A DNA stretch of 64,000 bases, taken from the NCBI RefSeq assembly GCF_014204935.1, contig NZ_JACHMJ010000001.1:3534001-3598000 (forward strand). Direction: 5' to 3'. The notes under the pieces were generated by a model. That model was not told where the DNA came from, did no database searches, and saw only the letters and a list, made by a program, of their open reading frames with translations. Source of the stretch: Conyzicola lurida (GTDB taxonomy: Bacteria > Actinomycetota > Actinomycetes > Actinomycetales > Microbacteriaceae). This document shows positions 8,597 to 17,480 of this stretch, piece after piece (within the stretch, counting starts at the first letter, position 1; every line of letters starts with the position of its first letter). Position numbers and translations under genes: made by a program.

Positions 8597-9661
8597 TTAT
8601 CCCTGTCGTGCGAAGTCGAGGAGCCCGCTGACGCCGGTGGCGAATGACACCTGCGGGTCGTACCCGATCTCCGCGCGAGCGGGTTCGATGTCGGCGGAGG
8701 CGGCGCGAACGTCGCCGAGGCGGAACTTCGTGGTGATCACCGGCGCGGGGCTGCCGGCGACCTCGGCGAGTTCGGTCGCGTAGTCGAGAAGTGTTCCCTG
8801 CGATCCCGACCCGATGTCGAGGAGGCGGAAGCCGGACTCGGGCAGCTTTTCGATCGAGGCGTGGAAGGCGCTGACCACGTCGTCGACGTGCACGAAGTCG
8901 CGGATGATCCCGCCGCCCTCGTAGACGTCGATCGGCTTGCCGGCGATCGCCTGGGTCGCGAAGAAGGTGAGGACGCCGGTGTAGCTGTTCTCGAGGGCCT
9001 GGCCGGCGCCGTAGACGTTCTGCAGACGCAGGACCGTGAGTGGCACGTCCATCGCCGTGCACCAGGAGCTGAGGATGTGCTCTTGGGCGAGCTTGGTGGC
9101 CGCGTAGACGTTGGTGGGGCGGGGCTCGACGGTCGCGGCGTTGTGCGCGACGGCGGTTCCCTGCTCGCCGTCGGGGCCGAAGGGCTCCCACTCTTCGCGA
9201 AGCAGCTGGGCCTCGCCGCGGGCCTGGGCGTAGTACGACTCGCCGCTGTTCGACAGCCACTGGCCTTCGCCGTAGACGGCACGAGATGACGCGAGCAGGA
9301 TCGATTCGGGGCGGTGGCCGCTGTTCGACAGGGCGTCGAGCAGCTGGGCTGTGCCCGACACATTGACCGACGCGTGACGGTTCGACTGGGTCAGCGACTG
9401 TCCGGTTCCGGTCTCGGCGGCGAGGTGGACGACGATCTCGGGACGGTGCTCCTCGACGACGGCAGCCCACATCGCGCTGTCCGTGACATCTCCGACGATG
9501 CGTACGGCCTCGGCGGGCGAGTTGGCGGGCCACTCTCCGGAGGCGTGGACCTGCGGGTGCAGGTTGTCGACGAGCACGAGGGAGTAGTCGGCGCTGAGGC
9601 GGTTTGCCAGCTTGGTGCCGATGAATCCGGCACCGCCCGAGATAAGAACAGTCTTAGTCAT
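8597..9661 (-). CDS. NAD-dependent sugar epimerase/dehydratase, resembling dTDP-L-rhamnose 4-epimerase
   Basis: Extended SDR nucleotide-sugar enzyme of 354 residues. The NAD-binding GGAGFIG is at the N-terminus. The sequence VDNLHPQVHASGEWP and the SSRAVYGEG segment match dTDP-L-rhamnose 4-epimerases (Tll/WbiB type). The catalytic YxxxK is in VYAATKLAQEH. Such an enzyme would supply dTDP-6-deoxy-talose for polysaccharide. The ATG at 9661 gives the conventional MTKTVLISGG start; an ATG at 9676 in the same frame is possible. It is the first gene of a two-gene unit with the GH39 lipoprotein. Confidence 0.82.
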   Translation of the reverse strand: MTKTVLISGGAGFIGTKLANRLSADYSLVLVDNLHPQVHASGEWPANSPAEAVRIVGDVTDSAMWAAVVEEHRPEIVVHLAAETGTGQSLTQSNRHASVNVSGTAQLLDALSNSGHRPESILLASSRAVYGEGQWLSNSGESYYAQARGEAQLLREEWEPFGPDGEQGTAVAHNAATVEPRPTNVYAATKLAQEHILSSWCTAMDVPLTVLRLQNVYGAGQALENSYTGVLTFFATQAIAGKPIDVYEGGGIIRDFVHVDDVVSAFHASIEKLPESGFRLLDIGSGSQGTLLDYATELAEVAGSPAPVITTKFRLGDVRAASADIEPARAEIGYDPQVSFATGVSGLLDFARQG

Positions 9662-10174
9662 GGTGAATTCTTTCATTTGTTTCCGGGCGACTCCCTGTCG
9701 CCCTTTGCGTGTTGAGAATTACTTCGCCACATTCGGCACCGCTCCAGTTCAACTCTCACGGTCTCCGCGCGGGAAATGCAAGGCAACTCAGCGTGTTCGC
9801 AGTGGATGGCCCGTGCGGGTACGGTGTTCGGTCGCGCTGAGTTCCCCGACGACAGCCACTACGGAGACCCCTGTCTCCGCGCCTGCACCTTTGAACAATC
9901 CTCTAGTCATGTATACGATCTCATGCGGCACCACACGGGTTTCGCGTTCCAGTCGTACGTGGCTCAGGGGTGCATCCCCGACTGCTACGCGTTCAGTTTA
10001 CGCATTGACAGGTAGAATCGAATTCCCGAGTACCGGGCTAGTCCGTACTCATCGGGTTGACAGCGCTCCGCACACGGCGATCAAGCGTGGTGAACGCCAG
10101 TTCGACAGAAGAAGGTGGGGGTGGGGGATGCTGTCTGAGATGCACAGAACAAGCGACTTGCTCCCAGAGGTTTC
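9662..10174. other. 513-base intergenic region between divergent EPS units
   Basis: No convincing gene was found. Short open frames here lack start signals and resemble nothing. Base composition is visibly less GC-rich than the flanks. It must contain the divergent promoters for the epimerase unit and the glycosyltransferase operon. An imperfect inverted repeat (GAGTAC at 10028-10033, GTACTC at 10045-10050) sits just before a TTGACA at 10057-10062, but no good -10 box follows at proper spacing. Confidence 0.5.
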
Positions 10175-11182
10175 ATGAGGCTCCTGTTTATCACGCCCTC
10201 GTTTTTCGGGTACGAGAAAGTCATCGTCGACGCCTTCCGCAGTCGTGGCGTGGACGTCGACCTCGCCGACGAGCGGCCGAGCAACTCCGCCGTCGCCCGC
10301 GCCGTGCTCCGCATCGCCCCGACACTCGTGCAGAGTTCGCTCAAGCGTCACTACGACGACCTGCTCGCGCGCTTCGGCGACGTCCAGTACGACGGGTTGC
10401 TGGCAATCAAGGGTGAGAACCTGCCCGAGTGGTTCCTCCGCGAGTTCCGTGCGCGCAACCCCGGCGCCGTGACGATGTTCTACTCCTTCGACGCGATTTC
10501 GAACAGTTCGCACTGTGTCTCGCTCTTCCCCCTGTTCGACCGGCTGTACTCCTTCGACCGCGGCGACGTCGCCCGGTACCCCGTGCTCGAGTACAAGCCC
10601 CTCTTCTACAGCGCCGACTTCGCACACGCCGACCCCACGCGTCCCAGCCGCTACCTCGCCTCGTTCGTGGGCACGCTGCATAGCGACAGATATGAGTTCG
10701 TCCGGGCGATCACCCGCGACCTCGACATCCAGAGCACTCTCTCGTATTTCTATTCGCAGGCGAAGTGGTATTTCCTCGTCCAGAAGCTCACCGACCGGCG
10801 TAACGCCCGGGTGAGCATGTCGGAGGTCTCCTTCGACAAGATGGACCGCACCCAGGTCGCCGAGATCTTCGCCTCGTCGCGGGCCGTCATCGACTTCCAG
10901 CGGCCGGGCCAGTCCGGTCTGACCATGCGCACGTTCGAGGCGCTCGCCAGCGGTGCCGCCCTCATCACGACCAACGCGTCGGTGAAGGACGAGCCGTTCT
11001 ACTCGCCCGACCGCGTGCTCGTCGTCGACCGCGATCCCGCCGCCATCGATTCCGCCGCGGTCGCCGCGTGGATCGAAGCACTGCCGCCCTCCGCCGCTCC
11101 GCCGGCAGGGTTCGACACGTACAGCGTTTCGGAATGGGTCGAACCGTTCGTCAGCGCCCTGAACGACAAGGCCGCCCGATGA
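10175..11182 (+). CDS. Glycosyltransferase, CgeB-like family 1
   Basis: 335-residue predicted cytoplasmic glycosyltransferase. The N-terminus MRLLFITPSFFGYE is a Rossmann strand-loop. The C-terminal half has the CgeB/GT1-type signature: FASSRAVIDFQRPGQSGLTMRTFEALASGAALITTN, where the E of TFEAL would bind the donor nucleotide-sugar. The donor and acceptor are unknown. The start has AGAGG 7 bases upstream. It opens the long plus-strand EPS operon, and its stop overlaps the next start in an ATGA. Confidence 0.8.
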   Translation: MRLLFITPSFFGYEKVIVDAFRSRGVDVDLADERPSNSAVARAVLRIAPTLVQSSLKRHYDDLLARFGDVQYDGLLAIKGENLPEWFLREFRARNPGAVTMFYSFDAISNSSHCVSLFPLFDRLYSFDRGDVARYPVLEYKPLFYSADFAHADPTRPSRYLASFVGTLHSDRYEFVRAITRDLDIQSTLSYFYSQAKWYFLVQKLTDRRNARVSMSEVSFDKMDRTQVAEIFASSRAVIDFQRPGQSGLTMRTFEALASGAALITTNASVKDEPFYSPDRVLVVDRDPAAIDSAAVAAWIEALPPSAAPPAGFDTYSVSEWVEPFVSALNDKAAR

Positions 11183-12243
11183 AGATCGTGATCGACGTCT
11201 CCGGCGCCCCGGAGCGCTCCGGCGGCATGAAGGTCCACGCGACCGAGCTGGTGCGCGCGTGGTCCGAGAGCTACCCGACCGACGAGCTCATCGTCGTCGG
11301 GCCCGCCTGGGTCGAGACCGGTTTCGCGGCCGAGAAGAATGTCACGCCCCGGGCGATCACCCGTGACGGAGTGCCGTCGCGGTTCTTCACCCAGCTGTTC
11401 GCCGCACGGCAGATCTTCCGGTCGACGAAGGCCGACGCCCTGCTGTCGCTCAGCTCGATCGTCAGCCCGTTCGTCTCGTCGAGCTCCACCGCCTGCTTCG
11501 TGCACGACTGGCGCCACATCACCGAGCCCGGCGAGATGGGGCTCGCGCAGCGTGCCTACCGTCGACTCTGGATCTGGTCGATCCGGTCCGCCGGCACCAC
11601 CTTCGCCGTCTCCGAGAAGACGCGCGAAGAGACACTGCGCTTCTCGAAGCCGCAGCGGCTGATCCTCGCCGAGAACGGCGGCGACCACCCGCGTCGCTGG
11701 CCGCAGATCGCCCGCACCGAGCGCGAGCGTCCGAGGCTCGTCACGTTCGGCCACTTCATCAACAAGCGCCCCGAACTCGTCATCGAGAGCCTCGCCGAGC
11801 TGCGTACATCCGGCCGGCCGATGGATCTCGTCGTGGTCGGCGCTAAGGGCGACTACGCCGACGAGCTCCGTGCGCTCGCCGAACGGCTGGGCGTCAGCGA
11901 CCTGCTGACCCTCCCCGGATTCGTGCCCGACGCCGAACTGCACGGCCTCATGCAGAACGCCGACGTCGTCATCCTCGCCTCGACCGACGAGGGCTACGGG
12001 TTCCCCGTCGTCGAGGCCAGCTACTTCGGCGTCCCCGTCGTGGTCGCCGCGGACAGCGGTATCGAAGACATCCACGGCAGCCGGGTCGTCGTCGGACCGG
12101 CCACCGCTGCAGGTCTCGCCGGAGCCGTGACCGCGGCTCTCGGTCAGAAGCCCGTGGAGGGCGACGCGCCGCCGATCGTGGCCTGGGCCGAGACGGCAGC
12201 CGTCGTCCGTCGCGCACTCCTCACAGCCGAACACGGAAACTAG
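11179..12243 (+). CDS. Glycosyltransferase family 4
   Basis: 354 residues, start chosen at ATG 11179, which overlaps the previous stop (ATGA) and begins MKIVIDVSGAPERSGGMKVH, with the GG loop of GT4 enzymes. The C-terminal Rossmann domain carries STDEGYGFPVVEASYFGVPVVVA, the E-x7-E motif binding the nucleotide-sugar, and LVTFGHFINKRPELVIE for the interdomain strand. Retaining mechanism expected; the sugar is unknown. A longer open frame upstream overlaps the previous gene and is not supported. Confidence 0.88.
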   Translation: MKIVIDVSGAPERSGGMKVHATELVRAWSESYPTDELIVVGPAWVETGFAAEKNVTPRAITRDGVPSRFFTQLFAARQIFRSTKADALLSLSSIVSPFVSSSSTACFVHDWRHITEPGEMGLAQRAYRRLWIWSIRSAGTTFAVSEKTREETLRFSKPQRLILAENGGDHPRRWPQIARTERERPRLVTFGHFINKRPELVIESLAELRTSGRPMDLVVVGAKGDYADELRALAERLGVSDLLTLPGFVPDAELHGLMQNADVVILASTDEGYGFPVVEASYFGVPVVVAADSGIEDIHGSRVVVGPATAAGLAGAVTAALGQKPVEGDAPPIVAWAETAAVVRRALLTAEHGN

Positions 12244-12248
12244 AGACT

Positions 12249-13730
12249 ATGAGCACACGGACGAATCGCCCGGGACAACCGTTCGCAGGTGTACTGGCGT
12301 TTTTCCGTGAACTGGGGCTTCTGCCCAACCTGATCCTCGGCGCGGCCGTCGTCGTGCTCATCGGCCTGCAGATTCCCGCCGTCGTCGACGGTACGGGCGA
12401 GGCCGGCGAGATCGCCCGCAACATCCTCTCCTGCCTGGCGCTCGTCGGCATGGGCGTCGGTTCCTACGTCGCCTGGCCCAGCCGGTGGAACATCCCCGCG
12501 CATCTCCAGGTCGCGTTCGCGATTCCGGCCTACGTGCTGCCCCTGCTCGGTCTCGACGTGTTCGGCACGTGGGACAACGACCTGGTGATCCTGTACACGC
12601 GGCTGGTCGGCTACGGCTTCGTGGCGATGACCGCGGGAACGCTGATCGGGCGCGTCCTCGTCGACCGCTTCTTCGGCGAGAAGCGCGAGGCCGCGGTGCG
12701 CGGTCTCGTCGTGCGCGCGGCGGTCGACGCCCCCCGCCGGGTGCTCGTCGTCTCGGTCGCCTCCGTCATCGTGCTGATCGTCTGCTTCGCCGTGATGGGC
12801 TTCGTGCCGGCGCTCACCGCCGACCCCGGTGCCGCCAAGTTCTTCAAGGGCATCTACCACGAGCCGTACGAGCAGGTCTCGATCCCCTACCGGTTCGTCA
12901 CGACGCTGATCCCGGTGCTTCTGCCCATCGTCGGCGTGTACGCCTGGACCCGCCGCCGCAAGGTGTGGTGGATCGTCATCCTCGCCGCGACCATCGGCGT
13001 CATGCTGCTCTGCCTGCTGCGCGAACCGGCCGTCAGCGGGGCGCTCATCGCCCTCGGCGTCGTGCTCGCGTACTACAAGCGCTTCTTCATCGCGTACCTT
13101 GCCGCTCTGATCGCGGTGTACGTCGCGGGCAGTGCCCTGTACGTCATCCTCGCCCTTCTCGGCTTCTCGCAGTACGAGAGTGTGATCAAGTCGGGGCAGA
13201 ACCTGATGAGCTCGATCGCATCGGGCGCCCCCGACATCCCCGACCAGCTGAAGCTGCTCGCCGCCTGGCTGCCGAACTACGAGCTCACGCTCGGTCGCAC
13301 CTTCGTCGGCGGGCTGATCCCGGGCAACTTCGAGTGGAACCCGTCGGTCTGGACGTTGACCACCCTCAACCCGACCACCGACATCGAAGAAATCCGCTCG
13401 GGCGGCCTGCGCCTTCCCGCGCCGGTGTGGGGCTACGTGAGCTTCGACTGGGTCGGCGCCATCGTCGTCGCCCTGCTCTCCGGCGTGATCATCGGAATCC
13501 TCGCCCGCGGCGGCGCACGCCTGCTGCCGGGCCTCAGCCTCGAAACCGCCGCGATGCTGATGGTCGTCTATCTCGCGGCCGTCGAGGTGTTCCCCGCCTT
13601 CTACCGCCTCAGCTACCTCTCGGTGCTGGGACTCATCCTGGTCCTCGTCCTGTTCTTCGTCCGCGTCCCCGCCCGATGGCAACGCCGACGAAGCGGGGAA
13701 CCCGCTCTCAGTAACGGGGACGTGGACTAG
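12249..13730 (+). CDS. Wzy-like polysaccharide polymerase, multi-pass membrane protein
   Basis: 493 residues with about 11-12 predicted transmembrane helices and a larger loop around residues 320-390 (PNYELTLGRTFVGGLIPGNFEWNP), where O-antigen polymerases carry their extracytoplasmic loop. Sequence motifs of Wzy proteins are weak, so the call rests on topology and on position between glycosyltransferases and a flippase. It could instead be an uncharacterised EPS membrane protein. Its TAG shares one base with the next GTG. Confidence 0.68.
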   Translation: MSTRTNRPGQPFAGVLAFFRELGLLPNLILGAAVVVLIGLQIPAVVDGTGEAGEIARNILSCLALVGMGVGSYVAWPSRWNIPAHLQVAFAIPAYVLPLLGLDVFGTWDNDLVILYTRLVGYGFVAMTAGTLIGRVLVDRFFGEKREAAVRGLVVRAAVDAPRRVLVVSVASVIVLIVCFAVMGFVPALTADPGAAKFFKGIYHEPYEQVSIPYRFVTTLIPVLLPIVGVYAWTRRRKVWWIVILAATIGVMLLCLLREPAVSGALIALGVVLAYYKRFFIAYLAALIAVYVAGSALYVILALLGFSQYESVIKSGQNLMSSIASGAPDIPDQLKLLAAWLPNYELTLGRTFVGGLIPGNFEWNPSVWTLTTLNPTTDIEEIRSGGLRLPAPVWGYVSFDWVGAIVVALLSGVIIGILARGGARLLPGLSLETAAMLMVVYLAAVEVFPAFYRLSYLSVLGLILVLVLFFVRVPARWQRRRSGEPALSNGDVD

Positions 13731-14911
13731 TGCGCTATGCCCGGCTCCTGGCACCCACGGCGGGAACGGGCCTCCTGCGCATCGCGCAGCTGGCCTCGCT
13801 GTTGGCGATCACCCGACTCACGGAGGGCGACCTCCAGAGCTTCCTGGTCACCGGATTCGGTGTTCTCGCGTCGTTCTCGGTCATCAGCGATTCGGGCGCC
13901 GCGAATTACCTGCTCAGCCTGAACCGCGAGCGGCAGAACCGTGCCACCTATGCGATGGTGCTCGGCCTGCAGGCCTGCATCGCCGCCGTCGTGCTCGTCG
14001 CGGTGTTCGTCTTCCTGATCCTGATCTCCCCCGACGGGTTGAACACGGGCCACTTCGCGATCCTGATAGCCCTCGCGCTGTCGCAGACCCTCGACGGCGT
14101 CGGCCGGGCGGCCAAGGCACCGCTGCTGGTGAACCGACGCGACGACCTCTTCGCCGCCCCCGACATCGCGACCGGGGTCGCCAAGCTGGCCGTCGTCGGC
14201 ATCGCGCTGCTGGCGTCGAACCTCGACGTGCTGATGTTCATGCCGCTCGTCTCCGCGGCGGCCCTCGCGGTGGTCGTCGTTCTGGTCCGGCGGGGTCTCG
14301 GTACCGAGGCGAAGCCCGAGCCGAAGCTCTTCCGCAAGGTGCTCGAGATCGGCCTCACCGGTTCGCTCAGCGCGCTCTACTCGCAGTCGCCGATGTTCCT
14401 CGCCGCCGCTCTGCTGCCGCTCAACGTGGCCGCCGAACTCGCCGTCATCTTCCGAGTCGTGCAGGCGCTCGAACTCGTACCGGCGACGCTGTCGGTGCAG
14501 ATGATCCCGCGCATCAAGGCCGACAAGTCTCCGCTCCGCCTCTGGCTGATGTTCCTCTCGGCGGGACTCGCCATCGCGCTCGTCGTGATCTTCTGCTGGC
14601 CGATCGTGTCGACCCTGCTCGACATCGCCTTGCGCCCCGAGTTCTACATCCCCGTGACCATCGCCTTCGCGTTCAAGTGCGGCAACTACGCGATCGTCGC
14701 CTACCTCCTCGGCTCGGGCCGCGTGCGCGCCCGCCTCATCGTCACCGTCGCCACCGGAGTCATCGCGCTCCTCCTCGTCACCGGCTGCGCTCTCGCGTGG
14801 GGCGGGTTCGGGCTCGCGATCGCCACCGCCGCCATCGAGCTCGTCTTCTTGGGCGTCGCCATCCTCGTTCTCGGCCGAACACGCCGCACCCCAGAAAGGC
14901 TGGTCTCGTGA
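13730..14911 (+). CDS. Wzx-like flippase (MOP superfamily polysaccharide exporter)
   Basis: 393 residues with about 11-12 transmembrane helices; the N-terminal helix pair with RIAQLASLLAITRLTEGD is typical of MOP/PST proteins, in which a long amphipathic first helix is followed by short loops. It probably flips the undecaprenyl-linked repeat unit. GTG start overlaps the previous stop by one base. It is shorter than many Wzx proteins (about 420-480). Confidence 0.75.
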   Translation: MRYARLLAPTAGTGLLRIAQLASLLAITRLTEGDLQSFLVTGFGVLASFSVISDSGAANYLLSLNRERQNRATYAMVLGLQACIAAVVLVAVFVFLILISPDGLNTGHFAILIALALSQTLDGVGRAAKAPLLVNRRDDLFAAPDIATGVAKLAVVGIALLASNLDVLMFMPLVSAAALAVVVVLVRRGLGTEAKPEPKLFRKVLEIGLTGSLSALYSQSPMFLAAALLPLNVAAELAVIFRVVQALELVPATLSVQMIPRIKADKSPLRLWLMFLSAGLAIALVVIFCWPIVSTLLDIALRPEFYIPVTIAFAFKCGNYAIVAYLLGSGRVRARLIVTVATGVIALLLVTGCALAWGGFGLAIATAAIELVFLGVAILVLGRTRRTPERLVS

Positions 14912-15912
14912 AGATTCTGGTTGTCAGTTCCGACCGCACGGGCGACGATCACGTCGCGATCAACCTCGGCGACGCGCTCCTCACCGACGCCCTCGTCCAG
15001 GCGCTCCGTGCCCGCGGGCACTCGCCGCTCGTCGCCGACTTCGGCCACGAGCGTCACGGCGACGGCGAACCCCGCCTGAAGCTCGACGGCGTGGCAAGCC
15101 TGGTCCGCGCCGTCCGTGCCGCGGACGCGGTCATCATCGGCGGCGGTACCTTGCTTCAGGATGACGGACCGAAGCACGGTCTCGGAGGCCTGCCGCGTCT
15201 CTGCGCCACGGTGGTCGGCGTCGCGAAGGCGACCGGCACACCCGTCGGCTTCTACGCGGTCGGCTGCGACCCGGTCGAGCGTTTCCTGCCGAAGATGCTC
15301 CTGCGCTTCGCCGTGCACAACGTGCCCGTCTTCGTGCGCGAGACGACGAGCGCCGAGCGGGTCAACGGCCAGCTCCGCGGCACGGCCCACGTCGGCGCCG
15401 ATGCGAGCCTCCTGCTCTCGCACCGCACCGCGCCCGCGACCGAGGGCGGCCCGCTGGTGCTCACGCTCAACCGCAAGCACGCGGCTGCCGTCACCGCCGA
15501 GCACGTCTCGGCGCTGCGCGCGAAGTACGGCTCGGTCGTGTTCCTCAACATGTCGCAGAGCGGAGACGGCCTGACCGACTCCGCAGCCGTCGAACCCGCG
15601 GCTCTCGCCCTGTTCGACCGGGTGACGTCGACCCTGTCCTGGCCGGAGGCCGAGAGCATCATCGCCGGCGCATCGGCCGTCGTCGGCTCGCGAATGCACG
15701 CCCTGTACGCGTCCATGCTGCTCGGCCGCCCGATGGTCGCGGTGTCGGATCTGCCCAAGGTCGTGACTTTCGCTACTGAATTCGAGGTGCCGCGCGTCGG
15801 CAGTATCGCGGAAGTCAGTAGTGTTGAGCCGCGGCTGGCCAACGACGGCGTACTGTCGGCCGCGACATCCCGGGCAGTCAAATCGCTCGACGATCTGCTC
15901 GCGGCGTTGTAG
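14908..15912 (+). CDS. Polysaccharide pyruvyl transferase family protein
   Basis: 334 residues. It shows the family pattern: NLGDALLTDALVQAL at the N-terminus, AVIIGGGTLLQDDGPKHGL in the first half and VGSRMHALYASMLLGRPMVAVS in the second, with His in the SRMH motif. Members move pyruvate from phosphoenolpyruvate to EPS sugars as a ketal, adding negative charge. GTG at 14908 overlaps the flippase stop (GTGA) with AAAGG upstream; the open frame extending further upstream is the other strand-shadow of the flippase gene. Confidence 0.85.
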   Translation: MKILVVSSDRTGDDHVAINLGDALLTDALVQALRARGHSPLVADFGHERHGDGEPRLKLDGVASLVRAVRAADAVIIGGGTLLQDDGPKHGLGGLPRLCATVVGVAKATGTPVGFYAVGCDPVERFLPKMLLRFAVHNVPVFVRETTSAERVNGQLRGTAHVGADASLLLSHRTAPATEGGPLVLTLNRKHAAAVTAEHVSALRAKYGSVVFLNMSQSGDGLTDSAAVEPAALALFDRVTSTLSWPEAESIIAGASAVVGSRMHALYASMLLGRPMVAVSDLPKVVTFATEFEVPRVGSIAEVSSVEPRLANDGVLSAATSRAVKSLDDLLAAL

Positions 15913-16001
15913 AGCCACCGTCGCACGCAGAATCACCCCGTCCATCGTTCTGAGGCCTGCCGCACCGCAAGCCGAGCTGTCATCCACTAAAAGAGGCGTC
16001 A

Positions 16002-17462
16002 TTGGTCTTCTCGAGCCCGACATTCTTGTTTGTGTTCCTGCCGGTGACACTGCTCGTCTACCACCTGCTCCCGGTCCACGGCAGAACGCGTAACTGGTGG
16101 CTGCTGCTCGCCAGCGTGCTCTTCTACTGGTGGGGCGTCGGCGGCGAGATCGTCGCGATCTCGTTCGTCGCGGTCTTCAGCTTCGTGGCCACGTGGGTCA
16201 GCTGGTACATCACCAAGAAGCGCGTGCAGTCGGGGCACCCCGGCGCCGCGCGTGTGCCGTTGGCATTGACGGTAGCGATCATCCTGATCCCGCTCCTCGT
16301 CTTCAAGTACATCCCGCAGGCCGCAGAGTCGGGCGTCCCGGGGTTCACCCGGCTCGCCGACAGTTTCGGTGCCGCCGATTGGATCCTGCCGCTGGGCATC
16401 TCGTTCTTCACCTTCCACGCGGTGTCGTTCGCGGTCGACTCCGCCCGCACCGGGTTCCCGCTCACCCGGTCGTTCCCGTCCTACCTGATGTACCTCTTCG
16501 TCTTCCCGCACCAGATCGCCGGCCCCATCGTGCGATACGCGGAGATCAAGGAAGAGATCGAGAACCCGCGCGTCATCACCCCGTCCCGGCTGGGATACGG
16601 GGCGAGCCGGTTCACCTGGGGTCTCGCCAAGAAGGTGCTCATCGCCGACAACGCGGGCCTCGTCGCCAACGCGATGTTCGACAGCGCGGCGTACTCGGGC
16701 CAGCTATCGGCACCCGGGGCGTGGATCGGCGCGATCGCCTACGCGATCCAGATCTACTTCGACTTCAGCGGCTACTCCGACATGGCGATCGGTCTCGCCG
16801 CGATGCTCGGTTTCCACTTCCCCGAGAACTTCCGTTCGCCGTACGCGTCGCACAGCATCAGCGACTTCTGGCGGCGGTGGCACATCACGCTCACGCGCTG
16901 GTTCCGCGACTACGTCTACATCCCGCTCGGCGGAAACCGTCGGGGAGCGGTGGTCGAATACGGCGCCCTGCTCGTCGTGTTCGCGCTGACATCGCTCTGG
17001 CACGGCGCCCTCGTCGGGTTCCTGATCTGGGGTGGCCTGCAAGCCGCCGCGATGCTGATCGAGCGGGCCACGGGGCTGCGCGACTCGAAGCGCTTCCTCC
17101 TCGTGCGGCGCATCCTGACCGCGTTCTTCATCCTGTTCGCCTGGGTGCCGTTCCGCACCACCGACTTCGAGCACTCGGTCGAGATCTGGCGCGCGATGCT
17201 GTTCCGCTACCCCGCCGACTTCGTCGCCCCGCAGATCCTGACCTCGCTGACGTCGCTCTCGATCGCGGCGCTGATTCTCGGGGCCTTGGCGTTCTTCGCC
17301 TCCTCGAAGCGCACCGGCTTCGAGCGTGTCTTCGCCCCGACCGAGGGCAACCTCGCCGTGAGCAAGGTCCGTGGCTGGGCGGTCGCCCCCGTCCTGTTCG
17401 TCGTGACGATCGCGGGGGTGCTGCTGTCCGACTTCAGCCCGTTCCTCTACTTCCAATTCTGA
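16002..17462 (+). CDS. MBOAT family O-acyltransferase, AlgI-like
   Basis: 486-residue multi-pass membrane enzyme that would pass acetyl groups across the membrane for EPS O-acetylation. TTG start with AAGAGG 7 bases upstream; product begins with VFSSPTFLFVFLPVTLLVYHLLP, typical of AlgI/DltB-type proteins. The conserved HQIAGPIVRY and the SDFWRRWHITLTRWFRDYVYIPLGG region are present, and the catalytic histidine is in SLWHGALVG (His334). The next gene is an AlgJ/X-like SGNH protein 18 bases away, the standard partner. Confidence 0.93.
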   Translation: MVFSSPTFLFVFLPVTLLVYHLLPVHGRTRNWWLLLASVLFYWWGVGGEIVAISFVAVFSFVATWVSWYITKKRVQSGHPGAARVPLALTVAIILIPLLVFKYIPQAAESGVPGFTRLADSFGAADWILPLGISFFTFHAVSFAVDSARTGFPLTRSFPSYLMYLFVFPHQIAGPIVRYAEIKEEIENPRVITPSRLGYGASRFTWGLAKKVLIADNAGLVANAMFDSAAYSGQLSAPGAWIGAIAYAIQIYFDFSGYSDMAIGLAAMLGFHFPENFRSPYASHSISDFWRRWHITLTRWFRDYVYIPLGGNRRGAVVEYGALLVVFALTSLWHGALVGFLIWGGLQAAAMLIERATGLRDSKRFLLVRRILTAFFILFAWVPFRTTDFEHSVEIWRAMLFRYPADFVAPQILTSLTSLSIAALILGALAFFASSKRTGFERVFAPTEGNLAVSKVRGWAVAPVLFVVTIAGVLLSDFSPFLYFQF

Positions 17463-17480
17463 GCCTGAGAGATTCTTCAC

